Shown: positions 25,101 to 37,447 of the stretch, in pieces | How the letters are laid out: every line of letters starts with the position of its first letter | Position numbering within the stretch: the first letter of the stretch is position 1 | DNA from: Chrysomallon squamiferum | Lineage: Eukaryota > Mollusca > Gastropoda > Neomphalida > Peltospiridae | Direction: 5' to 3' | Assembly: GCA_012295275.1 (NCBI GenBank) | Contig: CM022676.1 | Location: 10,761,086-10,825,085 of the forward strand | DNA length: 64,000 bases | Notes under the pieces: generated by a model | The model's input: only the letters and a program-made list of their open reading frames with translations | What the model was told of the DNA's origin: nothing | Database searches by the model: none | Made by a program: the position numbers and the translations under genes

Positions 25101-28100
25101 TATTCATTTTACTACTCAGTTCAATATTTGTAGTTTTATCATTTTTCTTTGTGTTTTGGTTTCTTAGTGATATCAGACAGCATGTTATGATTATACAAGA
25201 CCTGTGACACTGATAACTGTAATGAGGATAATACAAACTAAGTTACAGTCAGAACCTGATCCCAGGTTTGGAGTTGTTGTAGGAACATTTGTTTAATTTC
25301 TTTCTTCTGCTAAAAAGGAAAAATGTCATTCACTGGTCCATCCATTACTTGCAGTTTTATTTAAAAAATTAAAGTCTGGAAATAAAAACAATTCATGACC
25401 CTATCAAAATGATCTATCATTTTCTATGTGAATAAAGTTATGGCTGTCACAAATGAAAATATACCAGACCTGTCACTAAATTTGATCAAACTGTTTCTAA
25501 TTTGCCATATTTTAATTTGTTCATGTTATTCAAAACCAAATAAAACTCTGCAATGAAGCCGGTAAGAATAGACTCTGGTATCAAAATTAAGTTACTGACT
25601 GGGACATAATTATTCATCTGGTCATGTTTTAAGAAGTAAACCCGGATCTCGCTGCCTGAATAATTTCTGAATAGGTCAACAAATCATTCTCTGAAGAAAA
25701 CACAAATATTTGTTCCATTACAGTGAGATTTAATTAATCTTAAAGCACATGCACACTATTTTACAGTTAGCAGCACTGAATCAATTCTGTACAACTAATC
25801 TAAATCATCGTTAATATCAAAATGTTACAAATCATACATTTCAAATAAACAATATTTGTTAGGTGCTGGTTTCTTTCAGACTTGTTACTAAAAAGTACAC
25901 ATTCACATACACACACATGTACACACACATACACAACATGCATTACATTTGAAACTACTGCTTCATTTATCAAAATAAAAATTAAAAAAAGTGTAATTAC
26001 CTTGTATATGTAGTTCAATTTTGTTACTTGAGCTGACAGCAGGGATACTTTGGTTAATCATGAAGTCATTTGTAGCAGCACAGAAAACTTTCTGACCATC
26101 ATGTTCTCTGCTGGCTGTGTACGTCACATTTAATAGTATCCTTCTATAAGAAATAACAGGAGATACAGTGATCCTGACAGGAAGCTTGTTACTGTCTACG
26201 TACCACAAGATCTGTGAAACAGTCGGTGCTGGTTTGGCTCCCTGTACAACACAGGTAAAAACAGCAGAGTTTCCCTCAGTGATCTGAAATGAGTTTTTTT
26301 TTTTTCCAGAAATGTTCATGTACACAGAATTAACTGGAGCTGGAAAAGGAAGATAAAGAAAATTCACTGTACTATTCCTTATGATGTAATCAAACCATAA
26401 AACACAGATATTTATTAAGTTTATGTCAAATAGCAAATATTAACAAACAGAAAGCAAGATATAGTTCTTATTAAATGATCTTAAAAGAGTTATTTTAATT
26501 AAATGGTAAAAATGCTGAATGTATCTTCTACAATGGCAAAACTATATTATTATCAGTGCACATTTTAATAATTTCAAATAGGTTTGTCTTCAATCAGATA
26601 AAAAAAAAATAGATATATATAAAAAAAATTAAACAAATTATAAATTAAAATATATATATATAAAAAAATAATAATGAAATAAAAGAAATCCCTGTTTCAC
26701 TGAAGCAGATATGTCACAAAAATGGGCAACTTGTTATTTTTGCAGAAAATAAGAAAGTTGGCATTAAGAAGTGTTTTAGACAATTTAGTAAAAATTGTAC
26801 TAGATTATATATATTGTTATAATGTTCTACTTGGGATATAAAATTATTCTAGGAAACCGTTACCTCTGTAAATTTAAAACATTTCTGAGTGTACTGATGC
26901 TGCCTTCTAAACATGATATGATTTTTATGTCATTATTGTTTTTGCTTTCTTTTTTGTTTATTTATAATTTAAATTTAAATACACATTTTCTAGAACTATT
27001 AATTTTAGATCTTCAGTTTAACAAATTTATTTTATGCTCACTTGAAGACATTTCAAGTGTAAAATTCAGAATATTATTTTTTTTAAATCTCCTAATTAAC
27101 AATGATCAGCCTCTTGTTTAAACAAGTGTCATTTTATTTAAAGTAAATTTTGTGTGTGTAAAATATGAATTTTTTGTTGTTTTCTTTCTTGTATTTTTTT
27201 TAACAAATGAGTTATTAAATACATTTTACATGATTTTATTGTAATGGTTTTCATTTTCATTACACCATGAAAAATATTTGTAATAACACAAAATACAAAT
27301 ATTATCAAACTTGGCAATATGTATTAAATGCAGATTGTAAAAACTTTTGTTACTATAAGATATGCCTCAAGTGTATAATATCCCATATAATATATATATA
27401 TTTTTTTTTCAGCTGACTTTTCCCAGTTGTCTTTTTTCTAATGCCATCTACCTAACATTAAACCACGTTAAATTGGTAAGATACTGTATTATAGGTCCAA
27501 AAATAGTTTGAAATATATATAACAATGTGATTTGCATATTTATTAGATAGCTGCCAGTTACAACTTGCTTTAAATTGCTAGAATATAGATTCTAGGTCTT
27601 CAGATAGTGCAAAATATATTGCAATGCAATTGGGTAACACCAAATTTGAATAAATGAAAAATGGCTCTACATATATTATCAAACACTTTTTATACTTTAG
27701 GTGAATGACATGAATTAGTATATAATTATGATGCCATAAAATCAGCTGAACACCCCAATATTTACACACTTCAGGCAAACTTGTGAAAGAGACTGAAGGA
27801 TAACTTATGGCATATTTAATGTAACATCATTTATTCAAGCTACTGAGGATTCTTCTCTAAGCTTTCAACAAAGATGAAGTTCTTTTCTTCTTTTGTTTTT
27901 TGTAAAGGTTGTAATGCAAGTGAACCAAAAGATCTAGGGGTTATTAAAGATTTGAAAGAAAAAAAAGTATTGTAAAATTCAATGAGCTAGGCCACATAAC
28001 TGACAGGAAGGTAAAATTTAGAAAATAGCAGTAACATTAAATTTTATCAATAGGTGTGGTTTCATCAAATGGCACATCTGCTGAAAACATTAATTTGAGC

Positions 28101-28277
28101 TTTACCATCATTAAACAGGGTTCAAAATGAAGAGACACAAACACCAGCACCATATGTTACATTTATCAACTATTGTTCTTTTTTATAACATGACATTTTA
28201 AAACAAATGTGCGTAATAGAAACTGGATATGGTTCATAACACAAAATATACAGAGGTGGACAAATATGATTAACATA

Positions 28278-28323
<46 letters not shown>

Positions 28324-28443
28324 TGCATTCATTTTATTTAATTAGGATGTAAATAAGTGCTTGGATTTTTCACCTATTTCAACTCAGCAATGTATTTTAC
28401 AGAATAAGTAAACTAATGGTTGAAGTTCCATTCTTAGGTCAGA

Positions 28444-28487
<44 letters not shown>

Positions 28488-31400
28488 GGAGATCACCATG
28501 TATGAAATTCATAGTTGTATAGGAATCAGATGCCAAAAATGAGATTGTGACTGATTTCATTTCATTTGGGTATGAACTAAACAAAAATCGTAGGAAGCAA
28601 AGTTTTGAAAATGGCATATTTTGGAGCTACTTCACCAACTTCAGTGATGTTTGCCTCTATCTTGTATATGTGTGTGTATGTATATATATATATATTTATT
28701 TATAAATGTCAACAATGTTAATCAGGATGGAATTTAATTGATATACAAGATAGAGGCTAACATTACTGAAGTTGGTGAAGTAGTTCCAAAGATATGCCAT
28801 TTTCATATAATAAATTAATACCTTGATGTTAAAAATTAAAATTGAAAAATATTTTGTCTTTGCTGATTTTACAGTTTCACATATTTTCATTTTATATCTA
28901 ACTTGATGTAACATAAAACATAATTCTTTAATGGAATAATTGTTGTATAAAAAAATAAAAATAATAATAACCATAAATGGTAGCTGGAACAAAGAATAAC
29001 ATTTAAAATAAATAAAATGTATTATTTTATTATATTAAAAACAAATAACTTACTGAAAATTTGTAAATGAATCTTGTTGCTAGAGATTTTAAAATCTTCA
29101 CAGTACCATTCAGCTTCATGTCTTAAATGGAGTTTGTTTATTGTCAGATTGAAGAATCTAGAAGTTTCAATCTGACCAGCACATTTACAAGAGTAATCCA
29201 AATCAACATCGACTACAGTACAGTTTGGTAGGACTGTACACACTGTTATAGAATCTTTTTTAAACTTGACAGATGAAGTGATGCTGCTTGGTATTTTACA
29301 CTGGAATGTGTGCTTCTGATTCATCACATCATTGGGAAAACCTGTCATGATGGGCAAACCTGCAAAAATATATACAATACAATTGTTTCAGTTGGTTGTT
29401 TGTTTTCTACATTCTGCTAAATTATTTCAATATTAGAAAAAAAATTGCTAATATAGTTATTTTTAAGGGAGTATTGCCATTTCCATAGGTCACATGCCAA
29501 TTTTATTTAAAATAAAAGAAATGCATTCCATTTTGTAACATTCACTGGATTCCAAATTTAATTTTGTAGTGTAAGCACCGGTAGTAGATAATTCCAAAGT
29601 GACTTTCTGTTTTGGAAATACAACCTAACTATAACTTTAGATCTTTTTATCCTGATTTCAGTGATCACAATTTCTAGGTTTTCAGCAGAATAATTCCATG
29701 ATGTTAATAATTTATGGTGCAATTTGAATGCTGTTATCATTTCAAATAAATTTCAATTTTGTTCCATATACTTGCAAAGTACACTTACATTGTTAAGTGA
29801 ACCCAAGTTGGTAAATATCCATTGCTGCTAGACCATTCACATGATTAAAATTTAAATCTTTGAGAACTCAAAACTTCCCTTCACTTTGTACTACAAAAAG
29901 TTGTTTTACCAAATTAATTAGTGAAAAGATCTAAATGATGAAAAACATTTAGAAGGGATAAATTAGAAAATCTTAAATATTCAACGGATAGAACTTTTTT
30001 TTTTTAAAGCAGCTGCATTTTTCCTCAGCATCGAGGTACAGTCTTAGTTCCTCTGATGACTTTATAATAATAAATATGACTTGTTGAGCGTTCTTTCCTG
30101 TGAAAACATTCTGTTGCACAGAAATATTTAAGAAACTTTACTGAAATAGTTCATCAAGGTTTTCTGATGCTTTTCGTATGCAAATACATTTATATTGTAT
30201 TTTGAAAGTTTGGATTTTTGTTTCGTTGAGTAAACTGTAGTATTTATATTTTACAAAATTAAAAGGTGAGGAGATACCTCAACATCTTTCTGTTATTTTA
30301 AATGATCAAAGAAATGTCCTAGTGTAACTAATTTACATTTCAATGCCAACAAGACCCACTTTTGGATCTTTAAGACTGCCACACACATGCCAAATGTTAT
30401 TATATAGTATTGAAGTCTTTTCTGCAGGTGGAAGACACCTCAGTTCTTATAATATAACTGTGAAATAGTGGACATTTCATTTGTAATAAGGCCTGCCTTG
30501 AAAAACATTACATACACACAGGGAGAGAATTTTTTTTTTTAAAGACAAATATTGGAATTGCATCTGTGCAAACATTTCCTTTAAAGTTGAGGCACCATGG
30601 CAACATAATTTTGTTTTTCTTTTTTCACAGAAGTATTTGATGGGTTTGCTACTGAAGGACTTTGACTGATGGTAACATGGTTGCTGTTTATTTATTACTG
30701 ATTATTGTTTTTTAATTCTTAATGTCTGTCCTACCTAAAATGTAATCTTACCTGCAAATGGTGACCTGAATATTCCCTCCAGTTTGTTGTCAAAGATACT
30801 GTTTAAAAAAGTTCAGAAAACAAACCTGTATATGATAATTAAGTAAACACACACTGATACCCTCCAAATAGACCAGTCTTAATGCTTTACAGTAATTTTG
30901 TGATGATGCAAGCTGACAGCATCTTTTTTTCAACTGCATCAGTAACACAGTTTTTGCCAAATACCAAACATTTTATGCAATGTTAGCATGATTGATAATC
31001 ATTTTATTAGGAGTTATCATTCAACAGGTATCAGCCTTGGAAAATACACTGTTCAAATGAATTCAATCATTAATCACCATGCACACTGACATACATTTAG
31101 AAGTAGTGACCATGCAACCAATATGCCTAATCTTTGAAGTTCAATAGCTATATTTATTCAAATTTATTCACTTGTACCTGAAAAAACTCGATAGCTTTGC
31201 ATGTTTGCTGACTGATCATCTTAGGTCCTGCTCTTTGTGCCATTTTATTCTTTCTTGCTGTAGCATTTCTAATTTAGGCAAACAGAAATCTAATTAAGAA
31301 AATACTGACTTTGTTTTTTATTTGACAAGCTCAACATAATTTAATAGTCAGAAATCTTCATTTGACAGGTGGGTAACACATGAAAAGGTTTTAACTTTCC

Positions 31401-32610
31401 TTATGTTATTTTGACTCACTGTGGGCATCATATTTTACAAATCAAAATATTTTTTTATTTTAAATTTAATAATAAATAAAAATTGTGTTATTTGTGTTGT
31501 TGTTATTGTAGACATTATGCACCAGTTTTGCACATCAAATATGTGGCTTCCTTATTGTAACTATTCTGCCCATGTGGTGAATATTATTATTATTATTAAC
31601 TGTATATATATCCACTGTATTAGAATAAAAAAAGCATGAATGATAACACTACATAAGTTCAATAATATAAAATTTTAAAAAGCTATTTTCTTCACATAAA
31701 TGGATGATGCTTGGGTGAGATGGTCATATTCCTCATTTCTCTCTGTTTAAAATCGTTATATTATTAAATTCATTATATTATTAAATTCATTCATTGCGTT
31801 CTCGAACACACTTCTCACTACAGAAATGATGACCAAACCATGTACCATTCTGGCTGTTGTATGTATTTGAATGCAAATAAAGACATCTGTCAACTGTTTT
31901 ATACCAAATGCATCCTCTGATGCTAATGTCAGATGTAAGAAGAAAGATCATTGATCAATCCTAACCTTATTCTGTATATATTACATTTACCCAAAGACAC
32001 ACACTCACGCATAGTGAGTGATACGATGCCACCTTTAGACTTTAAAGTTTCGATCATAAATGTAATTTCAGAGGCCATTACTATCAATATTTATATTAAC
32101 AGTTAATTAACTTTAATTGTAATAATAATAATAATTTTTAGAAACATAAAAAATGTATTACTAGTAATAGTACTAGTAGATCATACAGAATTCATAGCAA
32201 AGAAATATGTATCATAAATACATCCAGAACTGAACAAATTATGTTTTATGCTAGAAGTCAGAATACTGAAGAAAAACATACAAATCTGCAAGTTATTAAG
32301 AATATAAACATATGCAGTGAATGAAAATCGGTTTGTACGTTAATAATCATATAATATGTTTTAAATTTAATAATATAAATTAGGATGTATACAGTTCAGT
32401 GAATCGTGAGTGATTGGACATTATTATTGTATTAAATGATCATTACAATATACATCGTATATGTTTTGGAACAAAACACACATACCAAACCGAAAATTTA
32501 CCCGTATGATGATAATTAATATTTATGTCATTTTTAATAATACCTGAAATATTTTCCATCTGGCTGAAGAGTAATGTAAGTATCAGACACAATTTCCCAA
32601 ATTCCAACAT
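22109..32610 (-). CDS. Gene M1: two-Ig-domain surface protein with mucin-like stalk and GPI-type end (278 aa); alternative TM/tail exon
   Basis: Minus-strand exons 32610-32544, 29359-29054, 26339-26001, 24341-24309, 22571-22517 and 22145-22109 join in phase into 278 codons plus TAG. Residues 1-22 are a signal peptide. Domain 1 (23-124) is Cys-rich: C43, C63, C69, C80, C82 and C109, with W107. Domain 2 (125-237) is I-set-like with C154, W170 and C211. A Thr/Ser stalk (ESTTTETTPSS) and a Ser/Gly-rich hydrophobic end, as in A2, follow. A separate exon at 25309-24499 offers another C terminus (TM plus acidic tail) but has an in-frame TAA and a frame break. Domain 1 differs from that of subfamily A, so the same C-terminal cassette is joined to two kinds of ectodomain. 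The neighbour A2 is convergent. Function is unknown; recognition or adhesion is inferred. Confidence 0.75.
22517..22571 (-). CDS. M1 exon: GPI-cassette part 1
   Basis: The minus-strand 55-nt exon lies between TTATTTTAG and ATCAC|GTAAGT. It encodes YISGSDSTFSSMIYAIIT. Phase 1 in and 2 out, as in A1 and A2. Confidence 0.7.
22572..24308 (-). other. M1 intron before the GPI cassette
   Basis: No exon is supported. An open frame at 22463-22762 on the minus strand overlaps the GPI exon in another frame and is treated as chance. Confidence 0.5.
24309..24341 (-). CDS. M1 exon: Thr-rich stalk
   Basis: The 33-nt exon lies between TTATATTAG and AGCA|GTAAGT with phase 1-1. It encodes ESTTTETTPSS, a likely O-glycosylated spacer between the second Ig domain and the GPI-type end. 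I see no counterpart in A1 or A2. Confidence 0.6.
24499..25309 (-). CDS. M1 alternative exon: transmembrane segment and acidic cytoplasmic tail, interrupted
   Basis: After acceptor TTTTTAG at 25311-25310, the phase-1 frame reads AEERN and then TAA (25295-25293). Beyond it the same frame reads TNVPTTTPNLGSGSD and a hydrophobic run (LVCIILITVISVTG), then stops near 25195. A different frame is open from about 25236 to 24499. It holds the end of a hydrophobic stretch (CCLISLRNQNTKK) and a long Ser/Asp/Glu-rich tail with several Tyr (EYTDTE, EDYSYNQ, NYNNV, YVEYVWF). As it stands the exon would give a secreted form ending AEERN. The long open tail suggests a receptor tail broken recently or misread by one or two bases. 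It corresponds in position to the M3 transmembrane exon. Confidence 0.5.
25310..26000 (-). other. M1 intron between Ig2 and the C-terminal exons
   Basis: No exon is seen. It aligns in patches with M3 50700-50940. Confidence 0.6.
26001..26339 (-). CDS. M1 exon: second Ig domain (I-set-like)
   Basis: This 339-nt exon, phase 1-1, lies between CTTTTCCAG and ACAAG|GTAATT. It encodes TPVNSVYMNISGKKKNS, AVFTCVVQGAKPAP, QILWYVD and KVFCAATND. The spacing Cys-Trp-Cys is that of a standard Ig domain. The 12-A run inside the exon keeps the frame. It is highly similar to the M3 exon 50962-51300. Confidence 0.85.
28279..28321. repeat. (CT)n(CA)n microsatellite
   Basis: CT run passing into a CA run in M1 intron 2. 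M3 has (CA)24 at the matching place (53285-53333). Confidence 0.9.
28446..28482. repeat. Poly-T tract, 37 bp
   Basis: Uninterrupted T run. Confidence 0.9.
29054..29359 (-). CDS. M1 exon: Cys-rich first Ig-like domain
   Basis: This 306-nt exon, phase 1-1, lies between TTTTGCAG and TTTTCA|GTAAGT. It encodes GLPIMTGFPND, HTFQCKIPSS, ITVCTVLPNC, YSCKCAG, FFNLTINKL and EWYCED. It has six Cys and no clear core Trp after the first Cys, so it is a divergent Ig fold or an Ig-like domain by position and size. Sequons NCT and NLT are present. Confidence 0.75.
29360..32543 (-). other. M1 intron 1
   Basis: This 3.2-kb intron has no exon. Positions about 31890-31990 match both flanks of the transposon in M3 intron 1 and so show the unoccupied target site near 31911-31918. 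Confidence 0.65.
32544..32610 (-). CDS. M1 exon: signal peptide
   Basis: ATG at 32610-32608 opens MLEFGKLCLILTLLFSQM, a signal peptide. The donor is TTTCAG|GTATTA, phase 1, 67 nt. It matches the M3 exon 60349-60415 base for base at most positions. Confidence 0.8.
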
Positions 32611-32843
32611 GGCGCGGCTAATTTTATGCAGGTTTCTGTCTCAGTCTTTGCATTTAATCGGACGAAACAAAAAAGCTTCGTCACAGTAAGTTGAATCTCA
32701 CAGTTTAATATAACAATTATTTTGTTAATAAAATACAGAATTCTTATTAAGTAAACATCGATCCTCCACACAGCTAAATATCATAAAAAAAGAAAGAAAA
32801 AAGAATCTGAGTTCTGCGACCGAAAAACACTATTTTCATATTT

Positions 32844-32912
32844 GCAGTGGGAGATAACTTTGTTGATACTATAAATAGCTATAAATCTGGCTATTCAACC
32901 TGAGTAGGAAAA
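32844..32912 (-). promoter_or_regulatory. Conserved 5' block upstream of M1
   Basis: About 240 bp upstream of the M1 start codon, the text around GTGGGAGATAACT and TTGATACTATAA is conserved at the same distance upstream of M3 (60642-60709). It may be promoter sequence retained since the gene duplication, or part of a dispersed molluscan GGGAGATAACT repeat. Confidence 0.35.
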
Positions 32913-33556
32913 CTAGGTTTTTATGTAATTAATGATATTAGTCGGTTCGCATCACTACTCTCTAGACACCTGGAATTCAGTTCGAAAATCGTTTTCTGAT
33001 TGAAAACGACATAAACGCTAATGTCTGTTTCGAGTGTGTGTTCAGAGTAATTGTATTTAATAAATATAATCATGTTTGTTAGATCTGGTGTGTTTCAGAA
33101 GCTAGACACATTTACTTATGAATATATTTTGATATTTTGAATAAATAAAAATAAATATCTGATCTACATTTCATATTTGTTTTGGAAATGAAAAGTACTG
33201 TATTTTATTATTATTATTATTTTCCTTAACTTTCGTTTTTATTTATTTATTATTTATTTATTTGGTCTGGATGATTTTGTTATCATTATTTGTCTGAAAA
33301 TTAAAAATACTTCAAGAACAGCAAAAGGAAAAACTTAAAAATGACTTAATGTCGAAATATTTATACAGAGTTATTAAAATGATTTTTGTCCATAACATCT
33401 CAAAGCAAAAAAACAAACAGACAAAAAACAAAAAAACAAAACAAAGAACAAACAAAAAAAGGATGAACTACAACACTAATTCTGGAGGTTGATACATAAC
33501 TTTGGCAAAACTCGGGGAATCAGGGTAGTAACAAAAATAATAATAATAAAAAATAA

Positions 33557-33597
<41 letters not shown>
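33557..33597. repeat. (TATC)10 microsatellite
   Basis: Tetranucleotide run. Confidence 0.95.
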
Positions 33598-33598
<1 letters not shown>

Positions 33599-34530
33599 CA
33601 ACATATTGTAGCGAAAAAATCAGTGAAAATCTTGTTTCTGACTTCATGAACATTTTGAGAATTACCCTTAGCGACAGATGCACAAAACGAGGAAACATGG
33701 CAAATGGGCTCCTTGATATTCTTATTGCCATCTCAGGAAGTCGGTGCTGATTGGTTACGGAGATCCAATGAAATGGGCTGAATGCGCCGTCTTGTTTATA
33801 TCTACTCCAACAAAAATAAACTTATTTTTACACCGGTGCAGAATGTCTATTTGAGGGAAACTGTATGAAAACAGTTGTGATATGTAGGAGTCATAACTTA
33901 TTTGCCACGCAGTGAATTGATTTCTTAATTTTATAAGTATTCTATTTTATATAATAAGATAGGTTACTTAATAAAGTGCAGGTGATATAATATAATATAA
34001 TATAATTTTAAATTCAAATACGCTAACTCGTTGTTTGGATGCATAGGTTTTAGAAGATGATTGCTTTTAGTTTTATCGAAAAAAAGTGAAAAACTATGCG
34101 AAAAGCTGACTGACCTAATACAAAAAAAATACAAAAAAAAAAACAATGATAATGATGATAATTAATATTTTCTGTCCAAAAACTGGTATCAAGCACTATA
34201 AATTATAATGAATTATGAATCAAGAATGTATCGGGGTAGTCACTAAAATAACTGGTGACTGTTTTGCTTTTGATACGTAATATTACCTCTTATGCATCTA
34301 AAATGGAAATAAATAACACACACACACACACAAAGAAAAAAGAAGAATTCTACAACAATCTGTTTAAAATGTAAATCATGAATGTACTCGGTACTGTACC
34401 GTGTCAGCTATGGAGTTTTGGCAGTGTAAGATGAGTCCTAATAAGAACAGTCATCTTTATATTTACCTGCTAAGGTATGTGCAAATTATTATTATTATTA
34501 TTATTATAAAGTGTTGTAATTTAATCAAAA

Positions 34531-35158
34531 GGAATGCTGCTGGCAAATGATCGTCTATTGACTTTGTTAATGAAAATGTCTGCTGTACTGTCTACATCAA
34601 TTTTAATGTCATGATGCATGTGTATTAAAGCTAAGTCTGCTAGTCGTTCAGAGGTCATGCGGTTTCTTGTGCATGTATTTATCCATCGCAGTCCTGAAAA
34701 CGAACATTCTGCTTCTCAGCTTCTCACAGTTGTCCATCACCTGGACAATAGCCCCCTGGATGACTTCCCCTATTTTTCTTCAGATACACCGTTCAGAATG
34801 ATTTTCAAGCAACATTCCAATACATTAGTCAAAGTGTTTCTTTAAAGCTAATTAAAGGCATCTGGATTACTAATTCCATTAAATTAGTCAAAGCTAATTA
34901 GAGTCAGCTAATTACTAATTCAGGCTAATTAAATACTAAAGATTTCTTTGATTTGGCAAGTGATCAATGAATATTTTTTGTTACAAGGCACGACCTTATG
35001 TACTGTGTCATTGATCACTTGCCAAACCAAAGAAACCGCATGACCTCTGAACGACTAGCTTTAATACACATGCATCATGACATTAAAATCAATGTAGACA
35101 GTACAGCAGACATTTTCATTAACAAAGTCAATAGACGACCATTTGCCAGCAGCATTCC
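34531..35158. mobile_element. hAT-like transposase C-terminal fragments in inverted orientation
   Basis: Arm 34531-34668 is the reverse complement of 35030-35158, apart from a 9-nt insertion. In the plus direction the second arm reads NQRNRMTSERLALIHMHHDI followed by VNRR. This resembles the C-terminal dimerisation region of hAT transposases (R-[LM]-S/T-x-E-R-L, then ...xRR). A second, inner inverted pair (about 34942-34968 and 35009-35036) lies between the arms. Neither arm is a complete gene. Confidence 0.5.
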
Positions 35159-35794
35159 TTTTGTGTACAAATTAAAGAAATGCTCTCTAAAATATTTTAC
35201 GCGTGTATAGTTATTAGAAACAATTCAGTTCTGTCTCGCACCTGCAGTGTATTCATTTTCTGATCTCAGTGTACATTTATCTAAGTTGCAGAAAAACACT
35301 CTACACACCATTTTCAAATGATTACAGGGCTCCTGATGCCTGCACAAAAATGCTAGATTTGCGCAAGCGCAGTATAACTCACGTGATATTTGAACGATCA
35401 TAACCGTTTGGATTTGTTCGAACACCATGTTAGTTTAATATTATAAAATTATATTTCTGTCACTGTATAGAACACTGTAGAGTACGCTGCCACCGGCCCT
35501 GTTGTAGTAATGGTTCTCGTGCACAGCGTGTGTAGTTTTTCAATAGCTCCTTTTCATAATGTAATGGTGCCCTTTTTATCATGGACCCCGCTCCGTTGGA
35601 AAAGCTGGATCTGCCCCAGGATAGAACAATGTCACAAAAGAGGAATTCTAAACATTGTTAAAAATACTGTTGAAATCTCAAGATCAAAAGGTGATGCAGA
35701 GTTCATAACTGTGACCAGAAGATACAAACACTTACATACCCTTCAACTAAAGGCCAATGTTATTGTTTCCCATTTTGTACCAGCTCACCTCTTC

Positions 35795-35848
<54 letters not shown>
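35795..35848. repeat. (CA)27 microsatellite
   Basis: Uninterrupted CA run. Confidence 0.95.
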
Positions 35849-35849
<1 letters not shown>

Positions 35850-36001
35850 TTCCATTATTCTAACGAGCTATCATTGAAAGCTTTCTGTCCAGCATCACCA
35901 GTAAGTTGATGTATAATTTTGGAAAGTCTTTCCACCTTGGACATCAAAGTTATAATGTTCTTTCTTTGTTGAAAGGGAAAAACAGATGGCCAGTTTTTAT
36001 T

Positions 36002-36002
<1 letters not shown>

Positions 36003-36048
<46 letters not shown>

Positions 36049-36162
36049 TATAAAAATAATAATAACAACAATAGTAATAATAAATGAAGTAAAAACTATA
36101 TTAAATTTCTGACATTTTTCATTATTATTTCAAGAAACTATATTAAATGCAAAAATAGTGAC

Positions 36163-36210
<48 letters not shown>

Positions 36211-36262
36211 AACAACAACAACAATAATAATAATAACAACAACAACAACAACAGTAATAATA
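36003..36262. repeat. TAA/AAC-rich microsatellite cluster
   Basis: (TAA)n at about 36003-36050 and 36166-36205, then mixed (AAC)/(TAA) units to 36262. Confidence 0.9.
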
Positions 36263-37447
36263 AAGTGTGTATGAGTGTTTTATTGTTTTGCAGGGTGATT
36301 AAGAGGTATCTTTTCTTGTACCAGTTAAGAATGACAAACATGACTGGCATCAGCTTACAGAAATGCTGAAATGATAATTTAGCAGTAACACAGTTTCAAC
36401 TGAAACAAAAAGAACTAAAACAAGAACTTCAAGTTATGAGGGCTGTCTTAAATTATAGGTTGTCAAAAGCTTGAATTGAATTCATGACTTTACTGGTTCT
36501 GAACTCGTTTTTGCGGCATGGAAAGAATGACCGTTGAAGCAATTGAAAAAGGATGACTAAGCCATAAACACATTCCTCAACCTTGGCACGTCATGGTAAA
36601 CTGCACCTCTTCGTCAAAAAGCAATCAAAATGAATGTCCATCGACATACAATGTCTGTTGTAACCAAGATAGGGAAAGTTGTTTCTGTGGCTCTCCTATC
36701 TTTCGAGGATTTCTGAACAGCAGACACACCAAGCACATTGCCAAACATGAGGGTGGCTGAGTGCTTACAACAAACCCCTGAAGAATTCAATCGTAATGGC
36801 TGGATGAGAATGCAAAACAGAATGCTTACAAGACTAGTGGCCTGAAGTACACTTTTATCTTCTTTCTGGAAACATGTGGAAATGAATAAGAGAATGAAAG
36901 TGACGAATCATCAGAGTATGACTTAGACCATCCTGATTTAGATGAAGCAGAGGATTAAGAAAATCAAGGTTAATTTACCTTTGAGCAGATGTGCACCTTA
37001 TTATAAAGCAGCATAACATCAGCTAATTATTGCTGTGATAAGTCACGATAACAGACAGTATGACGTCTATGATGTGCCATGTTTTTATTTTACAAAATTC
37101 AGATATCTTTCATATATATTTAGCCAGGTTGCCGCTATTTTTTCATGAGTTCCTAGGTGTGCCATTGGCAAAAAAAGGTTGAGAACCACTGGGTTAGAGG
37201 TTCCTTCTGACCTATATTCCAGCCATTTCTAGGAAAAAATTCTGAGCTTTTCTCAAAATCGATAAGCTATGTTTGAGGTTAATTTGCACATTACTGACAT
37301 ACAGGATGAATTAAAAATTTAAACGTTTAAATGTTTGCAGATATTTAGAAAAAGATAATATTTAAAATAAAAAATGAAAATATTTCAGGTAGACTCACAA
37401 CAAAAAACAGAAGGTAATAGTAATGTATGAATGTGAAAGAAACTTAC

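Larger units (their letters stand above)
26340..29053 (-). other. M1 intron 2
   Basis: This 2.7-kb intron is homologous in patches to M3 intron 2 (51301-53749). It includes (CT)n(CA)n at 28279-28321 and poly-T at 28446-28482. An internal inverted pair around 28620-28660 and 28750-28790 repeats the words for ACTTCACCAACTTC and its complement. Confidence 0.6.
32913..37447. other. M1-M2 intergenic region
   Basis: No intact gene is seen. It contains (TATC)n at 33557-33597, a GC-richer patch at about 33660-33830, hAT-like inverted fragments (34531-35158), (CA)n at 35795-35848, TAA-rich tracts at 36003-36262, and a hAT-like end sequence (GGTTGAGAACCACTG) near 37176. The M2 C-terminal exons would be expected here but are not found. 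Confidence 0.55.
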
